From: Nonomuraea guangzhouensis
GTDB lineage: Bacteria; Actinomycetota; Actinomycetes; Streptosporangiales; Streptosporangiaceae
DNA length: 64,000 nucleotides
NCBI RefSeq assembly: GCF_019396345.1
Contig: NZ_JAHKRM010000028.1
Coordinates: 7,498 to 71,497 of the forward strand
Reading direction: 5' to 3'
Part shown: positions 1 through 9,274 of the stretch, piece after piece
Position numbering within the stretch: position 1 is the stretch's first letter
Layout of the letters: every line of letters begins with the position of its first letter
The notes under the pieces: model-generated
Told to the model about the DNA's origin: nothing
The model's database searches: none
The model's input: the letters and a program-made list of their open reading frames with translations, nothing else
Position numbers and translations under genes: made by a program

Positions 1-267
1 AAGCCCCGGTCTGGACGGGCCCCCGGTCCGGGACCGCAGCGTCAAGCCCCGGTCTGGACGGGCCCCCGGTCCGGGACCGCAGCGTCAAGCCCCGGTCTGG
101 ACGGGCCCCCGGTCCGGGACCGCAGCGTCAAGCCCCGGTCTGGACGGGCCCCCGGTCCGGGACCGCAGCGTCCGGCCCCCGATCTGGACGGGCCCCCGGT
201 CCGGGGCCGCAGCGTCAGGGCCCCCGGTCTGGGGCCGGGCCGTCAGGGCCTCGGTCCGGGGCCGGGG
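1..267. repeat. 43-bp tandem repeat array
   Basis: Four identical 43-bp units occupy 1-43, 44-86, 87-129 and 130-172. A diverged fifth copy lies at 173-216 and decayed partial copies run to about 267. Each unit joins a CCCCGGTCTGGACGGGC-type half to a CCCGGTCCGGGACCGC-type half, so it is internally dyad-rich. The array may continue to the left of the window. 43 is not a multiple of 3 and no coding function is apparent. It sits beyond the 3' end of the minus-strand oxidoreductase gene. Confidence 0.93.
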
Positions 268-279
268 TGAGACAACAGA

Positions 280-326
280 CCTGCCGCCCTCGGCGCCAGA
301 GGAGCGGTGCGGAGGGCGGCGGCAGG
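280..326 (-). terminator. hairpin after the LLM oxidoreductase gene
   Basis: CCTGCCGCCCTC (280-291) pairs with the 3' arm at 312-326, leaving a 3-nt bulge. It lies just past the minus-strand stop at 334. There is no U-tract, which is common for actinomycete terminators, so termination is inferred from position and stem strength. Confidence 0.5.
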
Positions 327-333
327 GGATGGG

Positions 334-1185
334 TCAGGGCAGGATGTCGGCCAGGCGGTGGATCTGGTCCGGGTCCGAGGCCCAGCAGTAGAGCATCACC
401 TCGTCGGCGCCGATGCCGGTGAACGCCGTGACCGCGTCCCGGATCCGGGCGGGCGTGGTGAGCAGGCCGTCCAGCATGTGCTCGGCGCGGCCGGTGAACG
501 CGTAATAGCCCCCCATCTCCTTCCGGGCCTCCGCGACCACCGCGTCCGGGCCGAGGGCGACGTTGACCTGGGCGACCAGCCGGGGACGGCCCTCGCGGCC
601 GGCGAGCGCCCAGCGGTGTTCCACGTCGCGGAAGGCCGTGTCCATCCACTCGGGCCCCAGGCCCCCGCCGAGGAAGCCGTCACCCCACCGGGCGACACGC
701 TCGAACACGGCCGGGACGAAGCCACCGAACAGCACCTCGGGACCGCCTGGCCGGGCGGGCGCGGGGCCGATCGGGCCGGCGCCGTCTCCGTACGGCTCGC
801 CGGACCAGGCGCGGCGCAGGAGGGCGAGTTGCGAGTCCAGGCGGCGCCCCCGCCGGTGGACGTCGGCGCCGGCCGCCAGGTAGTCGTCCTCGCGCCCGGC
901 CGTGCCGATGCCGAGCGTGAACCGGCCACCGGACAGGCGGTCGAGCGTGGCGGCCTGCTTGGCCAGGACGGCGGTGTTGTGGAGGGGCGCGATCAGTACC
1001 TCGGTCTGGACGCGGACGCGTGAGGTGGCGCCGGCCAGGACGGCGAGGGTGACCAGCGGCTCGGGGTTGTCGTAGACGAGCCGGTCGAGCAGGCCGAGCG
1101 CGCTGAAGGGGCCGGCGTCGGCGCGGCGGGCCCAGGTCAGCAGCTGCGCGGGGTCGTTGACGGGAAGGCCGAGACCTACGTTCAT
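334..1185 (-). CDS. LLM-class (luciferase-like) flavin/F420 oxidoreductase
   Basis: Predicted 283-residue TIM-barrel oxidoreductase of the luciferase-like monooxygenase superfamily. The protein opens MNVGLGLPVND and has the family-typical stretch DRLSGGRFTLGIGTAGREDD, where the cofactor pocket is formed. The frame stays open upstream, but the ATG at 1185 is preceded by AAGGAG at good spacing, so I start there. Members reduce or oxidise varied substrates with FMN or F420; the substrate cannot be read from sequence. It appears to be a single-gene unit, with its promoter in the 1186-1555 gap. Confidence 0.85.
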   Translation of the reverse strand: MNVGLGLPVNDPAQLLTWARRADAGPFSALGLLDRLVYDNPEPLVTLAVLAGATSRVRVQTEVLIAPLHNTAVLAKQAATLDRLSGGRFTLGIGTAGREDDYLAAGADVHRRGRRLDSQLALLRRAWSGEPYGDGAGPIGPAPARPGGPEVLFGGFVPAVFERVARWGDGFLGGGLGPEWMDTAFRDVEHRWALAGREGRPRLVAQVNVALGPDAVVAEARKEMGGYYAFTGRAEHMLDGLLTTPARIRDAVTAFTGIGADEVMLYCWASDPDQIHRLADILP

Positions 1186-1555
1186 CGGGAGAACACTCCT
1201 TCGGAAGGGCATGCGAACAGTCGCACCGCCCCTCCGGGTCCTCACACGCGATGTGCGGGCCTGCTTCCGCTCTGCGGCATGTCTCTGGGAAGCGTGATCT
1301 TCAGAGTACGGCCAGCGTACCGCATGCCCCCGCCCCACCAACCTTTTATCCCGCCATAGCGGATATTTACCCAGATGAGAGGATATTCCCGTATATGGAG
1401 CGCGTCGGCTGACAAAGCGCCGAAGCACTGGTGGCCCGGGGCTCCTGTTGCTAGCGTTCGTGCTCCGCGGTGATCATCCCCGCGGATGAAATACCGACCG
1501 GGCTCACCATGCCCTCAACGCCCGGCCCAACTCCCCAATCGAAAGGGACCTTTTC
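1186..1555. promoter_or_regulatory. divergent promoter region, LLM oxidoreductase / TM2 gene
   Basis: A 370-bp gap between divergent genes with no convincing ORF. It contains a dyad GTACG-N5-CGTAC (1306-1320), an AT-richer stretch around 1340-1395, and CCGCGG-N9-CCGCGG (1465-1485) about 70 bp before the TM2 start. The dyads could be operators or 5'-UTR hairpins. No sigma-factor box is strong enough to name. Confidence 0.4.
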
Positions 1556-1759
1556 ATGGCCAAGTCATGGATCGTCGCCGTCTTGCTCTGCTTCTTCCTC
1601 GGCGCGCTCGGCGTCCACCGCTTCTACGTCGGCAAGATCGGCACCGGCATCCTCCAGCTCATCACCCTCGGCGGTCTGGGTGTCTGGGTGCTGATCGACT
1701 TCATCATGATCCTCATCGGGAAGTTCACCGACAAGCAGGGTCAGCCGCTGGCCAAGTAG
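1556..1759 (+). CDS. TM2-domain small membrane protein
   Basis: A 67-residue protein that is essentially one TM2 domain: an N-terminal membrane helix (about residues 5-21), a charged turn with GVHRFYVGKIGTG, then a second helix (about 35-57) and a short cytoplasmic tail. GxHRFYxG is the family hallmark. The ATG at 1556 has AAAGGGACC upstream. TM2 proteins are widespread in bacteria but their role is largely unknown. It is monocistronic: a strong palindrome follows, and the next gene is convergent. Confidence 0.9.
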   Translation: MAKSWIVAVLLCFFLGALGVHRFYVGKIGTGILQLITLGGLGVWVLIDFIMILIGKFTDKQGQPLAK

Positions 1760-1766
1760 CGACGCG

Positions 1767-1802
1767 CGAAGGGGTACGGCGGACGTCCGCCGTACCCCTT
1801 CG
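1767..1802. terminator. bidirectional terminator between TM2 gene and thrS
   Basis: A perfect 36-bp palindrome whose 18-nt arms start CGAAGGGGTACGGC. It lies exactly between two convergent stop codons (1759 and 1814). The symmetry and position suit a shared, bidirectional terminator. It lacks a long T-run on either side. Confidence 0.8.
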
Positions 1803-1813
1803 ACAACCGAACG

Positions 1814-3778
1814 TCAGACCTGGACGCGGCGCTCCACGGCGTTGACGATCTCGGCGATCGCCTCCTCCACCGGAACGCCGTTCTTCTGCTCGCCGTTGCG
1901 ATAGCGGAACGAGACCGCCCCGTTGGCGATGTCGTCGTCGCCGGCCAGCAGCATGAAGGGCACCTTGGCCTTCTGCGCGTTGCGGATCTTCTTCTGCATC
2001 CGGTCGTCGGCCGTGTCGACCTCGACCCTGATGCCGCGCTCACGCAGCTTCTTGGCCACGTCCTGCAGGTAGGGGATGTGCGCGTCGGCGATCGGGATGC
2101 CGGCGACCTGCACGGGGGCCAGCCACGGAGGGAAGGCGCCCGCGTAGTGCTCGACCAGCACGGCGAAGAAGCGCTCGATCGTCCCGAACAGCGCCCGGTG
2201 GATCATGACGGGCTGCTTGCGGGTGCCGTCGGACGCCTGGTATTCGAGCTCGAACAGCTCCGGCAGGTTGAAGTCGAGCTGGATCGTCGACATCTGCCAG
2301 GTGCGGCCGATCGCGTCACGGATCTGCACGGAGATCTTCGGCCCGTAGAAGGCGGCGCCGCCCGGGTCGAGCACCAGCTCCAGCCGCTCGGACTCGGCGA
2401 CCTCGCGTAGCGTCTCGGTCGCCTCCTCCCACACCTCGTCGGAGCCGACGAACTTCTCCGGGTCCTTGGTGGACAGCTCCAGGTAGAAGTCGTCGAGCCC
2501 GTAGTCGCGCAGCAGGTCGAGGACGAAGCGCAGCAGCGAGGTCAGCTCATCGCGCATCTCCTCGCGGGTGCAGTAGATGTGCGCGTCGTCCTGCGTCATG
2601 CCGCGCACCCGGGTGAGGCCGTGGACGACGCCCGACTTCTCGTAGCGGTAGACCGTGCCGAACTCGAACAGCCGCAGCGGCAGCTCGCGGTAAGACCGCC
2701 CACGCGCCCGGAAGATCAGGTTGTGCATCGGGCAGTTCATCGGCTTGAGGTAGTAGCGGGCGCCCTCGAGCTCCATGGGCGGGAACATCCCGTCGCGGTA
2801 CCAGTCGAGGTGCCCCGAGACCTGGTAGAGGGTCTCCTTGGTGATGTGGGGCGTGTTGACGAACTCGTAGCCCGCCTCCTCGTGCCTGCGCCGCGAGTAG
2901 TCCTCCATCACCCGGCGGATCACGCCGCCCTTGGGGTGGAAGACCGCCAGGCCGGAGCCCAGCTCGTCGGGGAAGGAGAACAGGTCGAGATCGGCGCCGA
3001 GCTTGCGGTGGTCGCGCTTCTCGGCCTCCTCCAGCATCTTGAGGTAGTCGTCCTGCTTCTCGCGCGACTCCCACGCGGTGCCGTAGATGCGCTGCAGCTG
3101 CGGGTTCTTCTCGCTGCCGCGCCAGTAGGCGCCGCCGGAGCGCATCAGCTTGAAGGCCGGGATGGACCTGGTGGAGGGCACGTGCGGGCCGCGGCACAGG
3201 TCCTTCCAGCACAGCTCGCCGGTCTTCGGGTCGAGGTTGTCGTAGATGGTCAGCTGCCCGGCGCCGACCTCGACGCCGGCGTGCTCGTCGGAGTCGCCGC
3301 CCTTGAGCCCGATGAGCTCGAGTTTGTACGGCTCCGCGGCCAGCTCCTCGCGGGCCTCGTCGTCGGAGACGGCCCGGCGGGAGAACAGCTGCCCCTGCTT
3401 GACGATCTCGCGCATGCGCTTCTCGACGCGCTTGAGATCGTCGGGGTGGAAGGCCTGCTCGACGTCGAAGTCGTAGTAGAAGCCGTTCTCGACGGGCGGC
3501 CCGATGCCGAGCCTGGCCCCGGGGAACAGCTCCTGCACCGCCTGCGCCATGACGTGGGCGGTGGAGTGGCGGACGATGGCCCGGCCCTGGTCGCTGGAGA
3601 CCTCGATCGGCTCGACGACGTCGCCCTCGGCGACCTGGTGGGCCAGGTCGCGGGGCTCGCCGTTGACCCTGGCGGCGATGACGGTCCGGCCGTCGGCCTC
3701 CAGCGCGTCACCGGCCGTCGTGCCGGCCGCGACCACACGCTCGGCTCCGGCGAGGGTGATGCGTAGCTCGGCTGACAC
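1814..3778 (-). CDS. thrS: threonyl-tRNA synthetase
   Basis: Charges tRNA-Thr with threonine in the cytosol. The 654-residue length fits the family. Domains in order are the N-terminal TGS domain (about 1-65), the second editing domain (begins [17 protein letters not shown]), the class II catalytic core with the zinc-ligand motif KPMNCPMHN, motif 2 [16 protein letters not shown], and motif 3 followed by the anticodon-binding domain near the C-terminus. The GTG at 3778 is chosen because AAGGGAG lies just upstream and the TGS domain begins there; the frame is open much further upstream only by GC bias. The GH25 gene ends 41 bp upstream, so the two may be co-transcribed. I saw no T-box leader. 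Confidence 0.97.
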   Translation of the reverse strand: MSAELRITLAGAERVVAAGTTAGDALEADGRTVIAARVNGEPRDLAHQVAEGDVVEPIEVSSDQGRAIVRHSTAHVMAQAVQELFPGARLGIGPPVENGFYYDFDVEQAFHPDDLKRVEKRMREIVKQGQLFSRRAVSDDEAREELAAEPYKLELIGLKGGDSDEHAGVEVGAGQLTIYDNLDPKTGELCWKDLCRGPHVPSTRSIPAFKLMRSGGAYWRGSEKNPQLQRIYGTAWESREKQDDYLKMLEEAEKRDHRKLGADLDLFSFPDELGSGLAVFHPKGGVIRRVMEDYSRRRHEEAGYEFVNTPHITKETLYQVSGHLDWYRDGMFPPMELEGARYYLKPMNCPMHNLIFRARGRSYRELPLRLFEFGTVYRYEKSGVVHGLTRVRGMTQDDAHIYCTREEMRDELTSLLRFVLDLLRDYGLDDFYLELSTKDPEKFVGSDEVWEEATETLREVAESERLELVLDPGGAAFYGPKISVQIRDAIGRTWQMSTIQLDFNLPELFELEYQASDGTRKQPVMIHRALFGTIERFFAVLVEHYAGAFPPWLAPVQVAGIPIADAHIPYLQDVAKKLRERGIRVEVDTADDRMQKKIRNAQKAKVPFMLLAGDDDIANGAVSFRYRNGEQKNGVPVEEAIAEIVNAVERRVQV

Positions 3779-3819
3779 GGTGACTCCCTTGGATAGCACT
3801 GTCGTGGTGAACACCGATG

Positions 3820-4425
3820 CTATCGCGGGTGAAACCCCAGCCTTGTCAGGTCTTCCCGGCTTCCGTGGAAGACGTTGCGGTCGAGCGGACTGTTCGCATA
3901 CTGATGAATCGTCCAGTCCCGCCAGGGCGTGGGCACCAGCGGCTCCCCGCGCGGTTTCTCCGGGCTGGCGATCCACAGCGGATAGTCGCCGAGGCCCGCG
4001 CAGTTGCCCGCGCGGGCGAACGACTGGAACGTGTAGACGAACGGGCGCACGCCGCCGTGCCGCTCCACGTAGTGGCACCAGCGGCGGGCGTGGTGGGCGA
4101 CCTGCTCGGGCCGGAGCCCGTCGTTGTTCTCCAGGTCGAGCGCGACCAGGTCGCCACGGCGCAGCCCGCCCGCCGCCGTGATCGCGCGCAGGAAGTGGCG
4201 CGCGTGCTCGGCCGCGTCGCCCTTCGGGCGCGCGAAGTGGTAGGCGCCGCAGACGATCCAGCTCTCCCGCATGCCCTGCCAGTTACGGGCGAAGTACTGG
4301 TCGGTGTAGTCGCCGCCCTCGGTGGCCTTGGCGAAGGCGAAGCTGACCCCCGCTCCCGCGTGGTCGGTCCAGTCGACGGAGCCCTGCCAGTTGGACACGT
4401 CTATGCCATGCAGCTCGCGCTTCAC
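3820..4425 (-). CDS. GH25-family lysozyme-like protein
   Basis: A 201-residue protein resembling glycoside hydrolase family 25 (Chalaropsis-type muramidases). It has the opening [13 protein letters not shown], the core [13 protein letters not shown], and [10 protein letters not shown] carrying the Asp/Glu pair expected in the active site, then the C-terminal WTIHQYANS. There is no signal peptide or cell-wall-binding repeat, which is unusual for an enzyme acting on peptidoglycan, so export may be by another route. The start is GTG 4425 with only a weak ribosome site. It lies just upstream of thrS in the same direction. Confidence 0.85.
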   Translation of the reverse strand: MKRELHGIDVSNWQGSVDWTDHAGAGVSFAFAKATEGGDYTDQYFARNWQGMRESWIVCGAYHFARPKGDAAEHARHFLRAITAAGGLRRGDLVALDLENNDGLRPEQVAHHARRWCHYVERHGGVRPFVYTFQSFARAGNCAGLGDYPLWIASPEKPRGEPLVPTPWRDWTIHQYANSPLDRNVFHGSREDLTRLGFHPR

Positions 4426-4475
4426 CTTGCGGGAGTTTATTCGGATGCCTCCCGGTCCCTGGGCCGACGCGCCGA

Positions 4476-5369
4476 TCAGAGCAGCGTCTTGAGGAATGCC
4501 CTGGTACGTTCCCGCTTGGCAAACTCGGCGGCCACGAACTCCGTCACCCCGGTCTTGGCCAGCGCGTCGAGCTGGGCGCCCACGCTGTCCTCGTCGCCGA
4601 TGATCGCCACGTCGCCCGGACCGGCCGCGCCCTCCCGGTCGAGCATGGCCCGGTAGGAGGGCAACTGGCCGTAGATGGAGAAGACCTCGTTGGCGCGGGC
4701 CCTGGCGGCGTCGGCGTCGTCGGTGACGCAGATCGGCAGCGAGCAGACCACGCGCGGCGCGGGCCGTCCGGCCTCGCTCGCGGCGGCGGTGATGACGGGC
4801 GTGACGTGCTCGGCGACGGTCCTGGGGCCGGTCATCCAGAGCACGGTGCCGTCGGCGACGGTGCCGGCCAGCTTGAGCATGCGCGGGCCCAGGGCCGCGA
4901 TCAGCACCCGCACCCCGGCTCCGGGCGTGGTGAGCCGGGCGTGGCCCCTGAGGGTCTCGCCGTCGTAGTCGACCTGCTCGCCGCGGGTGGCCGGCATCAG
5001 GATGTTCAGGTACTCCTTCATGTGGCTGGCGGGCCGCTCGAAGCTGTAGCCGAACATGTTCTCGATGACGATCTGGTGCGACAGGCCGATGCCCAGCGAC
5101 AGCCGCCCGCGGACCGCCGCGTTGACCGTCATGGCCTGCTGGGCGAGCGCGAGAGGGTGGCGCGGGTAGGTCGGCACCACGGCGGTGCCGAGCTCGATAC
5201 CGGGCACCTGGCTGCCTGCCACGGCCAGCGCGGTGAGGGCGTCGAGGCCGAAGATGTGCGACAGCCAGGCGGAGGCGAAGCCGTCGTCGGCCGCCTGGGC
5301 GAGGGTGTCGCGCAGCCCGCCCAGCGGGTCCGGATCCTTGGATTCATTCAGGAGCAGCCCGATACGCAT
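4476..5369 (-). CDS. LLM-class F420-dependent oxidoreductase
   Basis: A 297-residue luciferase-like barrel protein starting MRIGLLLNES. It shows AVRGRLSLGIGLSHQ, the equivalent of the GRxxLGxG cofactor loop, and LAGTVADGTVLWMTGP, typical of F420-dependent actinobacterial members. The ATG at 5369 is supported by an upstream GGAG. It is only distantly similar to the 334-1185 gene, so this is not a recent duplicate. The pgm gene starts 76 bp away on the other strand, and the two share a short promoter region (5370-5445). Substrate unknown. Confidence 0.85.
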   Translation of the reverse strand: MRIGLLLNESKDPDPLGGLRDTLAQAADDGFASAWLSHIFGLDALTALAVAGSQVPGIELGTAVVPTYPRHPLALAQQAMTVNAAVRGRLSLGIGLSHQIVIENMFGYSFERPASHMKEYLNILMPATRGEQVDYDGETLRGHARLTTPGAGVRVLIAALGPRMLKLAGTVADGTVLWMTGPRTVAEHVTPVITAAASEAGRPAPRVVCSLPICVTDDADAARARANEVFSIYGQLPSYRAMLDREGAAGPGDVAIIGDEDSVGAQLDALAKTGVTEFVAAEFAKRERTRAFLKTLL

Positions 5370-5445
5370 GGCAACAGAACTCCATTCTAGTGACTGACGC
5401 GAGTCTAGCCGACGGTCTTCATACGGCCACTCGTAAAGTGGCCCC

Positions 5446-7083
5446 ATGAGCCACGAACGCGCCGGACAACCCGCCCAGCCCGCCGACCTGGTCGACGTCG
5501 CCAAGCTGGTCACCGCCTACTACGCCCTCCACCCCGATCCCGACGAGGTGGCGCAACGGGTGGCGTTCGGCACCTCCGGGCATCGTGGCTCGTCGCTGAA
5601 CACCGCGTTCAACGAGGATCACATCCTCGCGACCAGCCAGGCGATCTGCGAGTACCGCCACGCCCAGGGCACCGACGGGCCGCTGTTCCTCGGCATCGAC
5701 ACGCACGCGCTCTCGGAGCCGGCGAGGGTGTCGGCGCTGGAGGTGTTCGCGGCCAACGAGGTGCGGGTGCTCATCGACAGCCGTGACGGCTACACGCCGA
5801 CGCCCGCCGTCTCGCACGCGATCCTCACCCACAACCGGGGCCGGTCCACCGGGCTGGCGGACGGGGTGGTGATCACGCCGTCGCACAACCCGCCGGCCGA
5901 CGGCGGCTTCAAGTACAACCCGCCGCACGGCGGTCCGGCCGACACCGACGCCACGACCTGGATCCAGGACCGGGCCAACCGCCTGCTGGCCGGGGGCATG
6001 AAGAACATCCTCCGCGTCCCGTACCCGAAGGCGCTGCGGGCGGACACGACCGGGCGTTACGACTTCGTCGGCGCGTACGTCGGCGACCTGCCGTCGGTTC
6101 TCGACCTCGACGCGATCAGGTCGGCGGGGGTACGGATCGGCGCGGACCCGCTCGGCGGGGCCAGCGTGGCCTACTGGGGGGAGATCGCCGAGCGGCACCG
6201 GCTCGACCTGACCGTGGTCAACCCGCTGGTGGATCCGGCGTGGCGGTTCATGACGCTCGACTGGGACGGGAAGATCCGGATGGACTGCTCGTCTCCGTAC
6301 GCCATGGCCTCGCTGATCGCCAACCGCGACAAGTACCAGATCGCCACCGGCAACGACGCCGACGCCGACCGGCACGGCGTCGTCACGCCCGACGGCGGGC
6401 TGATGAACCCCAACCACTATCTGGCCGTGGCGATCTCCTACCTCTACGCGCACCGCGACGGCTGGCCCGCGGGCGCCGGGGTGGGCAAGACGATGGTCAG
6501 CAGCGGGATCATCGACCGTGTGGCGAACTCGCTCGGGCGGCGGCTGTACGAGGTCCCCGTGGGGTTCAAGTGGTTCGTGCCGGGGCTGCTGGACGGCTCG
6601 CTCGGGTTCGGCGGCGAGGAGAGCGCGGGGGCGTCGTTCCTGCGCCGCGACGGGTCGGTGTGGACGACGGACAAGGACGGCGTGATCATGGCGCTGCTGG
6701 CGTCGGAAATCCTCGCGGTCACGGGGCGCTCGCCGAGCGAGCACTACCGCGACCTCACCTCCCGGTACGGCGAGCCGGCGTACGCCCGGGTGGACGCGCC
6801 GGCGACGCGGGAGGAGAAGGCGGTGCTGGGCAAGCTGTCGGCCGACCAGGTCACGGCGACGTCGCTGGCCGGCGAGCCGATCACCTCGGTGCTGACGGCG
6901 GCGCCGGGCAACGGGGCGTCGCTGGGCGGGGTGAAGGTGTCGACGGAGAGCGCCTGGTTCGCGGCCCGGCCGTCGGGGACCGAGGACGTCTACAAGATCT
7001 ACGCCGAGTCCTTCAAGGGGCCCGGCCACCTGGCGGAGGTCCAGGAGGCGGCCCGCTCCCTGGTCTCCGCCACCCTGGGCTGA
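5446..7083 (+). CDS. pgm: phosphoglucomutase (alpha-D-glucose phosphate-specific)
   Basis: Interconverts glucose-1-phosphate and glucose-6-phosphate, linking glycolysis to glycogen, trehalose and cell-wall sugar nucleotides. The 545-residue length matches the bacterial Pgm type. The visible motifs are the phosphoserine loop VVITPSHNP with catalytic Ser146, the metal loop [11 protein letters not shown], the sugar-binding [12 protein letters not shown] and the phosphate-binding [15 protein letters not shown]. All catalytic elements are intact. The ATG at 5446 has only a weak ribosome site. It is a single-gene unit convergent with the next gene. Confidence 0.97.
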   Translation: MSHERAGQPAQPADLVDVAKLVTAYYALHPDPDEVAQRVAFGTSGHRGSSLNTAFNEDHILATSQAICEYRHAQGTDGPLFLGIDTHALSEPARVSALEVFAANEVRVLIDSRDGYTPTPAVSHAILTHNRGRSTGLADGVVITPSHNPPADGGFKYNPPHGGPADTDATTWIQDRANRLLAGGMKNILRVPYPKALRADTTGRYDFVGAYVGDLPSVLDLDAIRSAGVRIGADPLGGASVAYWGEIAERHRLDLTVVNPLVDPAWRFMTLDWDGKIRMDCSSPYAMASLIANRDKYQIATGNDADADRHGVVTPDGGLMNPNHYLAVAISYLYAHRDGWPAGAGVGKTMVSSGIIDRVANSLGRRLYEVPVGFKWFVPGLLDGSLGFGGEESAGASFLRRDGSVWTTDKDGVIMALLASEILAVTGRSPSEHYRDLTSRYGEPAYARVDAPATREEKAVLGKLSADQVTATSLAGEPITSVLTAAPGNGASLGGVKVSTESAWFAARPSGTEDVYKIYAESFKGPGHLAEVQEAARSLVSATLG

Positions 7084-7098
7084 GGCCGTGGGGAGCTC

Positions 7099-7151
7099 GG
7101 GTCAGGTCAGCTCGCAGCCCGAGGGCTAGGGTCAGGTGAGTTCGCGGCCCG
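7099..7151. repeat. 30-bp-period direct repeat at the 3' end of the DUF2786 gene
   Basis: Two copies of a 23-bp sequence starting GGGTCAGGT lie at 7099-7121 and 7129-7151 and match at 20 of 23 positions. The right copy contains the DUF2786 stop codon and last codons, so the left copy looks like a duplicated gene end. CTCGGG (7096-7101) and CCCGAG (7118-7123) could also form a small hairpin between the convergent genes. Confidence 0.7.
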
Positions 7152-7815
7152 GCTGGGCGTCCACGCGGGTGCGGCCCAGGTCGGCGCGGCGGCCCGCTTC
7201 GACGCCTGCACGGTAGCCGGTGCCGCTGGTGCGTGGCACCGTGAGCCGGATGCGCGGGTAGTGCGCCGCCACCACCCGCTCCACCTCAGCCCGCCGGTCC
7301 GCCAGGACGAGCGCGGTGCTCGCGGTGGGCGCCTGCTCCTCGGCCCGCGTCTCGGCCTCGCGCAGCAGCCGGTACACCTCGTCGGTGAACCCGAGCAGCC
7401 ACGACCGCCGGTAGGCGCGCATCGCGGTGTCCGGCGGCCGTACCCTGGCCAGGCCCGTGGCCATCTGCAGCAGCAGCGAGGTGGCCAGCACGTCGGCCCG
7501 CTCCAGGTCGGCGGCGAAGCCGAAGACGTGCACCCGCTGGCCGCCGTCGCCGCGCCCGATGAGCAGGGGACGGCAGCGCAGGGCCTGCGCGACCAGGCTG
7601 ACCAGCCGCGCCTTCTCCCTGGCCCAGGGGTTGGGCAGGGTGACGATCCGGTCGCCCGGCGCCTGGCGGGTGTCGGCGGGGTCGAGGGAGTCGATGCCGT
7701 ACTTGGCCATGAGCGAGGCCGCCGCCGCCATGAACGTGGCCCGCTCGTGCTCGTTGTCGGTGCGTTCGGCCTTGGCCAGGAGCTTCCTGACCCGTTCGAG
7801 CGTGCGCTCCCTCAA
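7132..7815 (-). CDS. DUF2786-domain protein
   Basis: A 227-residue soluble protein. Residues about 3-40 form a DUF2786 domain (ERVRKLLAKAERTDNEHERA followed by MAKYGID). The rest is Arg/Ala-rich with no motif I recognise and ends GRELT. TTG 7815 is chosen because GGGGGAG precedes it and because the DUF2786 domain begins there; the longer frame runs through the neighbouring gene. It lies 20 bp after the stop of the membrane-protein gene in the same direction, so the two are probably one operon. DUF2786 has no established biochemical role. Confidence 0.8.
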   Translation of the reverse strand: MRERTLERVRKLLAKAERTDNEHERATFMAAAASLMAKYGIDSLDPADTRQAPGDRIVTLPNPWAREKARLVSLVAQALRCRPLLIGRGDGGQRVHVFGFAADLERADVLATSLLLQMATGLARVRPPDTAMRAYRRSWLLGFTDEVYRLLREAETRAEEQAPTASTALVLADRRAEVERVVAAHYPRIRLTVPRTSGTGYRAGVEAGRRADLGRTRVDAQPGRELT

Positions 7816-7835
7816 ACCGCTCCCCCGAACGTGCT

Positions 7836-9077
7836 CTAGAGCTTCGTGGTCAGCATCCGCCCGTCGTCGGCGATGGCCGGGAAGGCGCCGGTGTCCACGA
7901 TGCCATGCTGCTGGTACAGAGCCTCGATGAGCGCGTGCGCCTCGGGCTCCAGCTTCCACAGGGCACGATACTGGCGGGCGGCGGGCAGCGAGAGGCCGAT
8001 CTCCTGCGCGATGTCGACCGTACGCGGCACGATGCCCTTGGCGATCTGCCGGTCCCAGTAGTCGCGGGCGGAGCGCATCAGCGCGGCCCGCTGGGCGGTG
8101 TCGACGACCTGCGGCGTGGTGTCGAAGACCTGGATGTCCTCGTCGTCGTCCTGGACGAGCTCGACCAGCGCGGGCGGCAGGGCGGGGCGGGCGGGGACGG
8201 GGTGGTGGTCGGCCTCGGGCTCCCAGGGCACCCGCGGGTCGGCGTCGATGAGGGCGGAGGTGTTGTACAGGGCGGCGATCTGGGCGAGCAGCGCCTCCTG
8301 GCGGCCCTGGTCGACGGCCAGCCCGGTGTGCTCGACTGCCTGGTCCATGGCCTTGTCGAGCTTGGCCAGCGCGCCGCGCATCTTGCGCTCGGACGCGCCG
8401 CCGTCGCGCATCGACTTGGCCCGCTTGGCGGCCAGCGCGACGCGGGTGAGCCTGCGGTGCGCGTCGACCTCGCTCGCGGTGCGGTCGCTCACCTCGGCCA
8501 GGCCCACCCTGACCAGCAGCCGTTCGGGGGTGAGCCGCCAGTTGATGCGGCCCGTGCCCCTGATGCGGTGGCGCTCGATGGCCATGCCGCGCTCCCACAG
8601 CCAGGCGGCGACCAGCGGCGCGGCGAGCCGGAAGAGGGCCTCGGGCGCGCTACGCGCGTCCATGCTGGACAGTACGGCGGTCAGGCACGTCAGCGCCCAC
8701 ACCGCGATGCCGTCGATCCCGGCGGAGAAGTTCTCGCGCATGTTGCGGCGGGCGCGTACGGCCGAGGTGATGATCGCGACCTCGATGAACGCGAACAGCA
8801 GCAGCCGCAGCGGCCCGTCGAGGCCGAGCACGTCACCGGAGAAGCGCCACATGCCCTGGGCGGAGACACCGGTCGCGATGGACGCGGCCACGACGGTCAG
8901 GACGTCCTCGATGGGACGGGGGGCGATATAGCGCGAGACCAGCCAGGACACGGCCCGCCAGGTGACCCTGAGTATCAGGTAGGCGAGCACCAGACCGGCC
9001 AGGCCCAGCAGCGCGATGACCGCGGTGGCGAACGGCTTTTCGGCGACGAAGGCAGCAATTTCCTCGAATGTCGGCAT
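7836..9077 (-). CDS. multi-pass membrane protein with C-terminal helix-turn-helix-like region
   Basis: A 413-residue protein of unknown function. The N-terminal third has about four membrane helices (residues about 17-40, 58-75, 88-105 and 123-140). A basic, helical, probably coiled-coil cytoplasmic region follows (residues about 190-270). Near the C-terminus, TVDIAQEIGLSLPAARQYRA looks like a helix-turn-helix. The layout recalls actinomycete plasmid-transfer-associated membrane proteins (SpdB/DUF2637-like), but the similarity is architectural only and I do not claim homology. It is the first gene of a two-gene unit with the DUF2786 gene. The start ATG 9077 is reasonable but its ribosome site is weak. 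Confidence 0.65.
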   Translation of the reverse strand: MPTFEEIAAFVAEKPFATAVIALLGLAGLVLAYLILRVTWRAVSWLVSRYIAPRPIEDVLTVVAASIATGVSAQGMWRFSGDVLGLDGPLRLLLFAFIEVAIITSAVRARRNMRENFSAGIDGIAVWALTCLTAVLSSMDARSAPEALFRLAAPLVAAWLWERGMAIERHRIRGTGRINWRLTPERLLVRVGLAEVSDRTASEVDAHRRLTRVALAAKRAKSMRDGGASERKMRGALAKLDKAMDQAVEHTGLAVDQGRQEALLAQIAALYNTSALIDADPRVPWEPEADHHPVPARPALPPALVELVQDDDEDIQVFDTTPQVVDTAQRAALMRSARDYWDRQIAKGIVPRTVDIAQEIGLSLPAARQYRALWKLEPEAHALIEALYQQHGIVDTGAFPAIADDGRMLTTKL

Positions 9078-9132
9078 CAGTCACTATCCGTGAGGCTCAA
9101 ACTCCGCTTATAGCGAGATCATCGCAGAACAC

Positions 9133-9148
9133 GGCGTACCTGTACGCC
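9133..9148. promoter_or_regulatory. perfect 16-bp dyad in a divergent promoter region
   Basis: GGCGTAC-CT-GTACGCC lies between the minus-strand membrane-protein gene (starts 9077) and the plus-strand small proline-rich gene (starts 9275). The symmetry fits a dimeric regulator site. There is no direct evidence for a binding protein. Confidence 0.4.
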
Positions 9149-9274
9149 AAACGGCCTCTGCTGCCCCGCTATGCCCACGTTTACCACAATCCTCCCCCGG
9201 CACAGGAGATCTCGCGTTCCGGAAGGTGGTGACGCACAATGGAGCCGGTTGGCGAAGGAGGCCAAGGAGGCTTC

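Noticed and set aside
1-216. CRISPR-like array
   Set aside because: The units abut with no spacers and no cas gene is nearby, so it is a plain tandem repeat.
3779-3819. T-box or other tRNA-sensing leader for thrS
   Set aside because: The gap is 41 bp and lacks T-box sequence.
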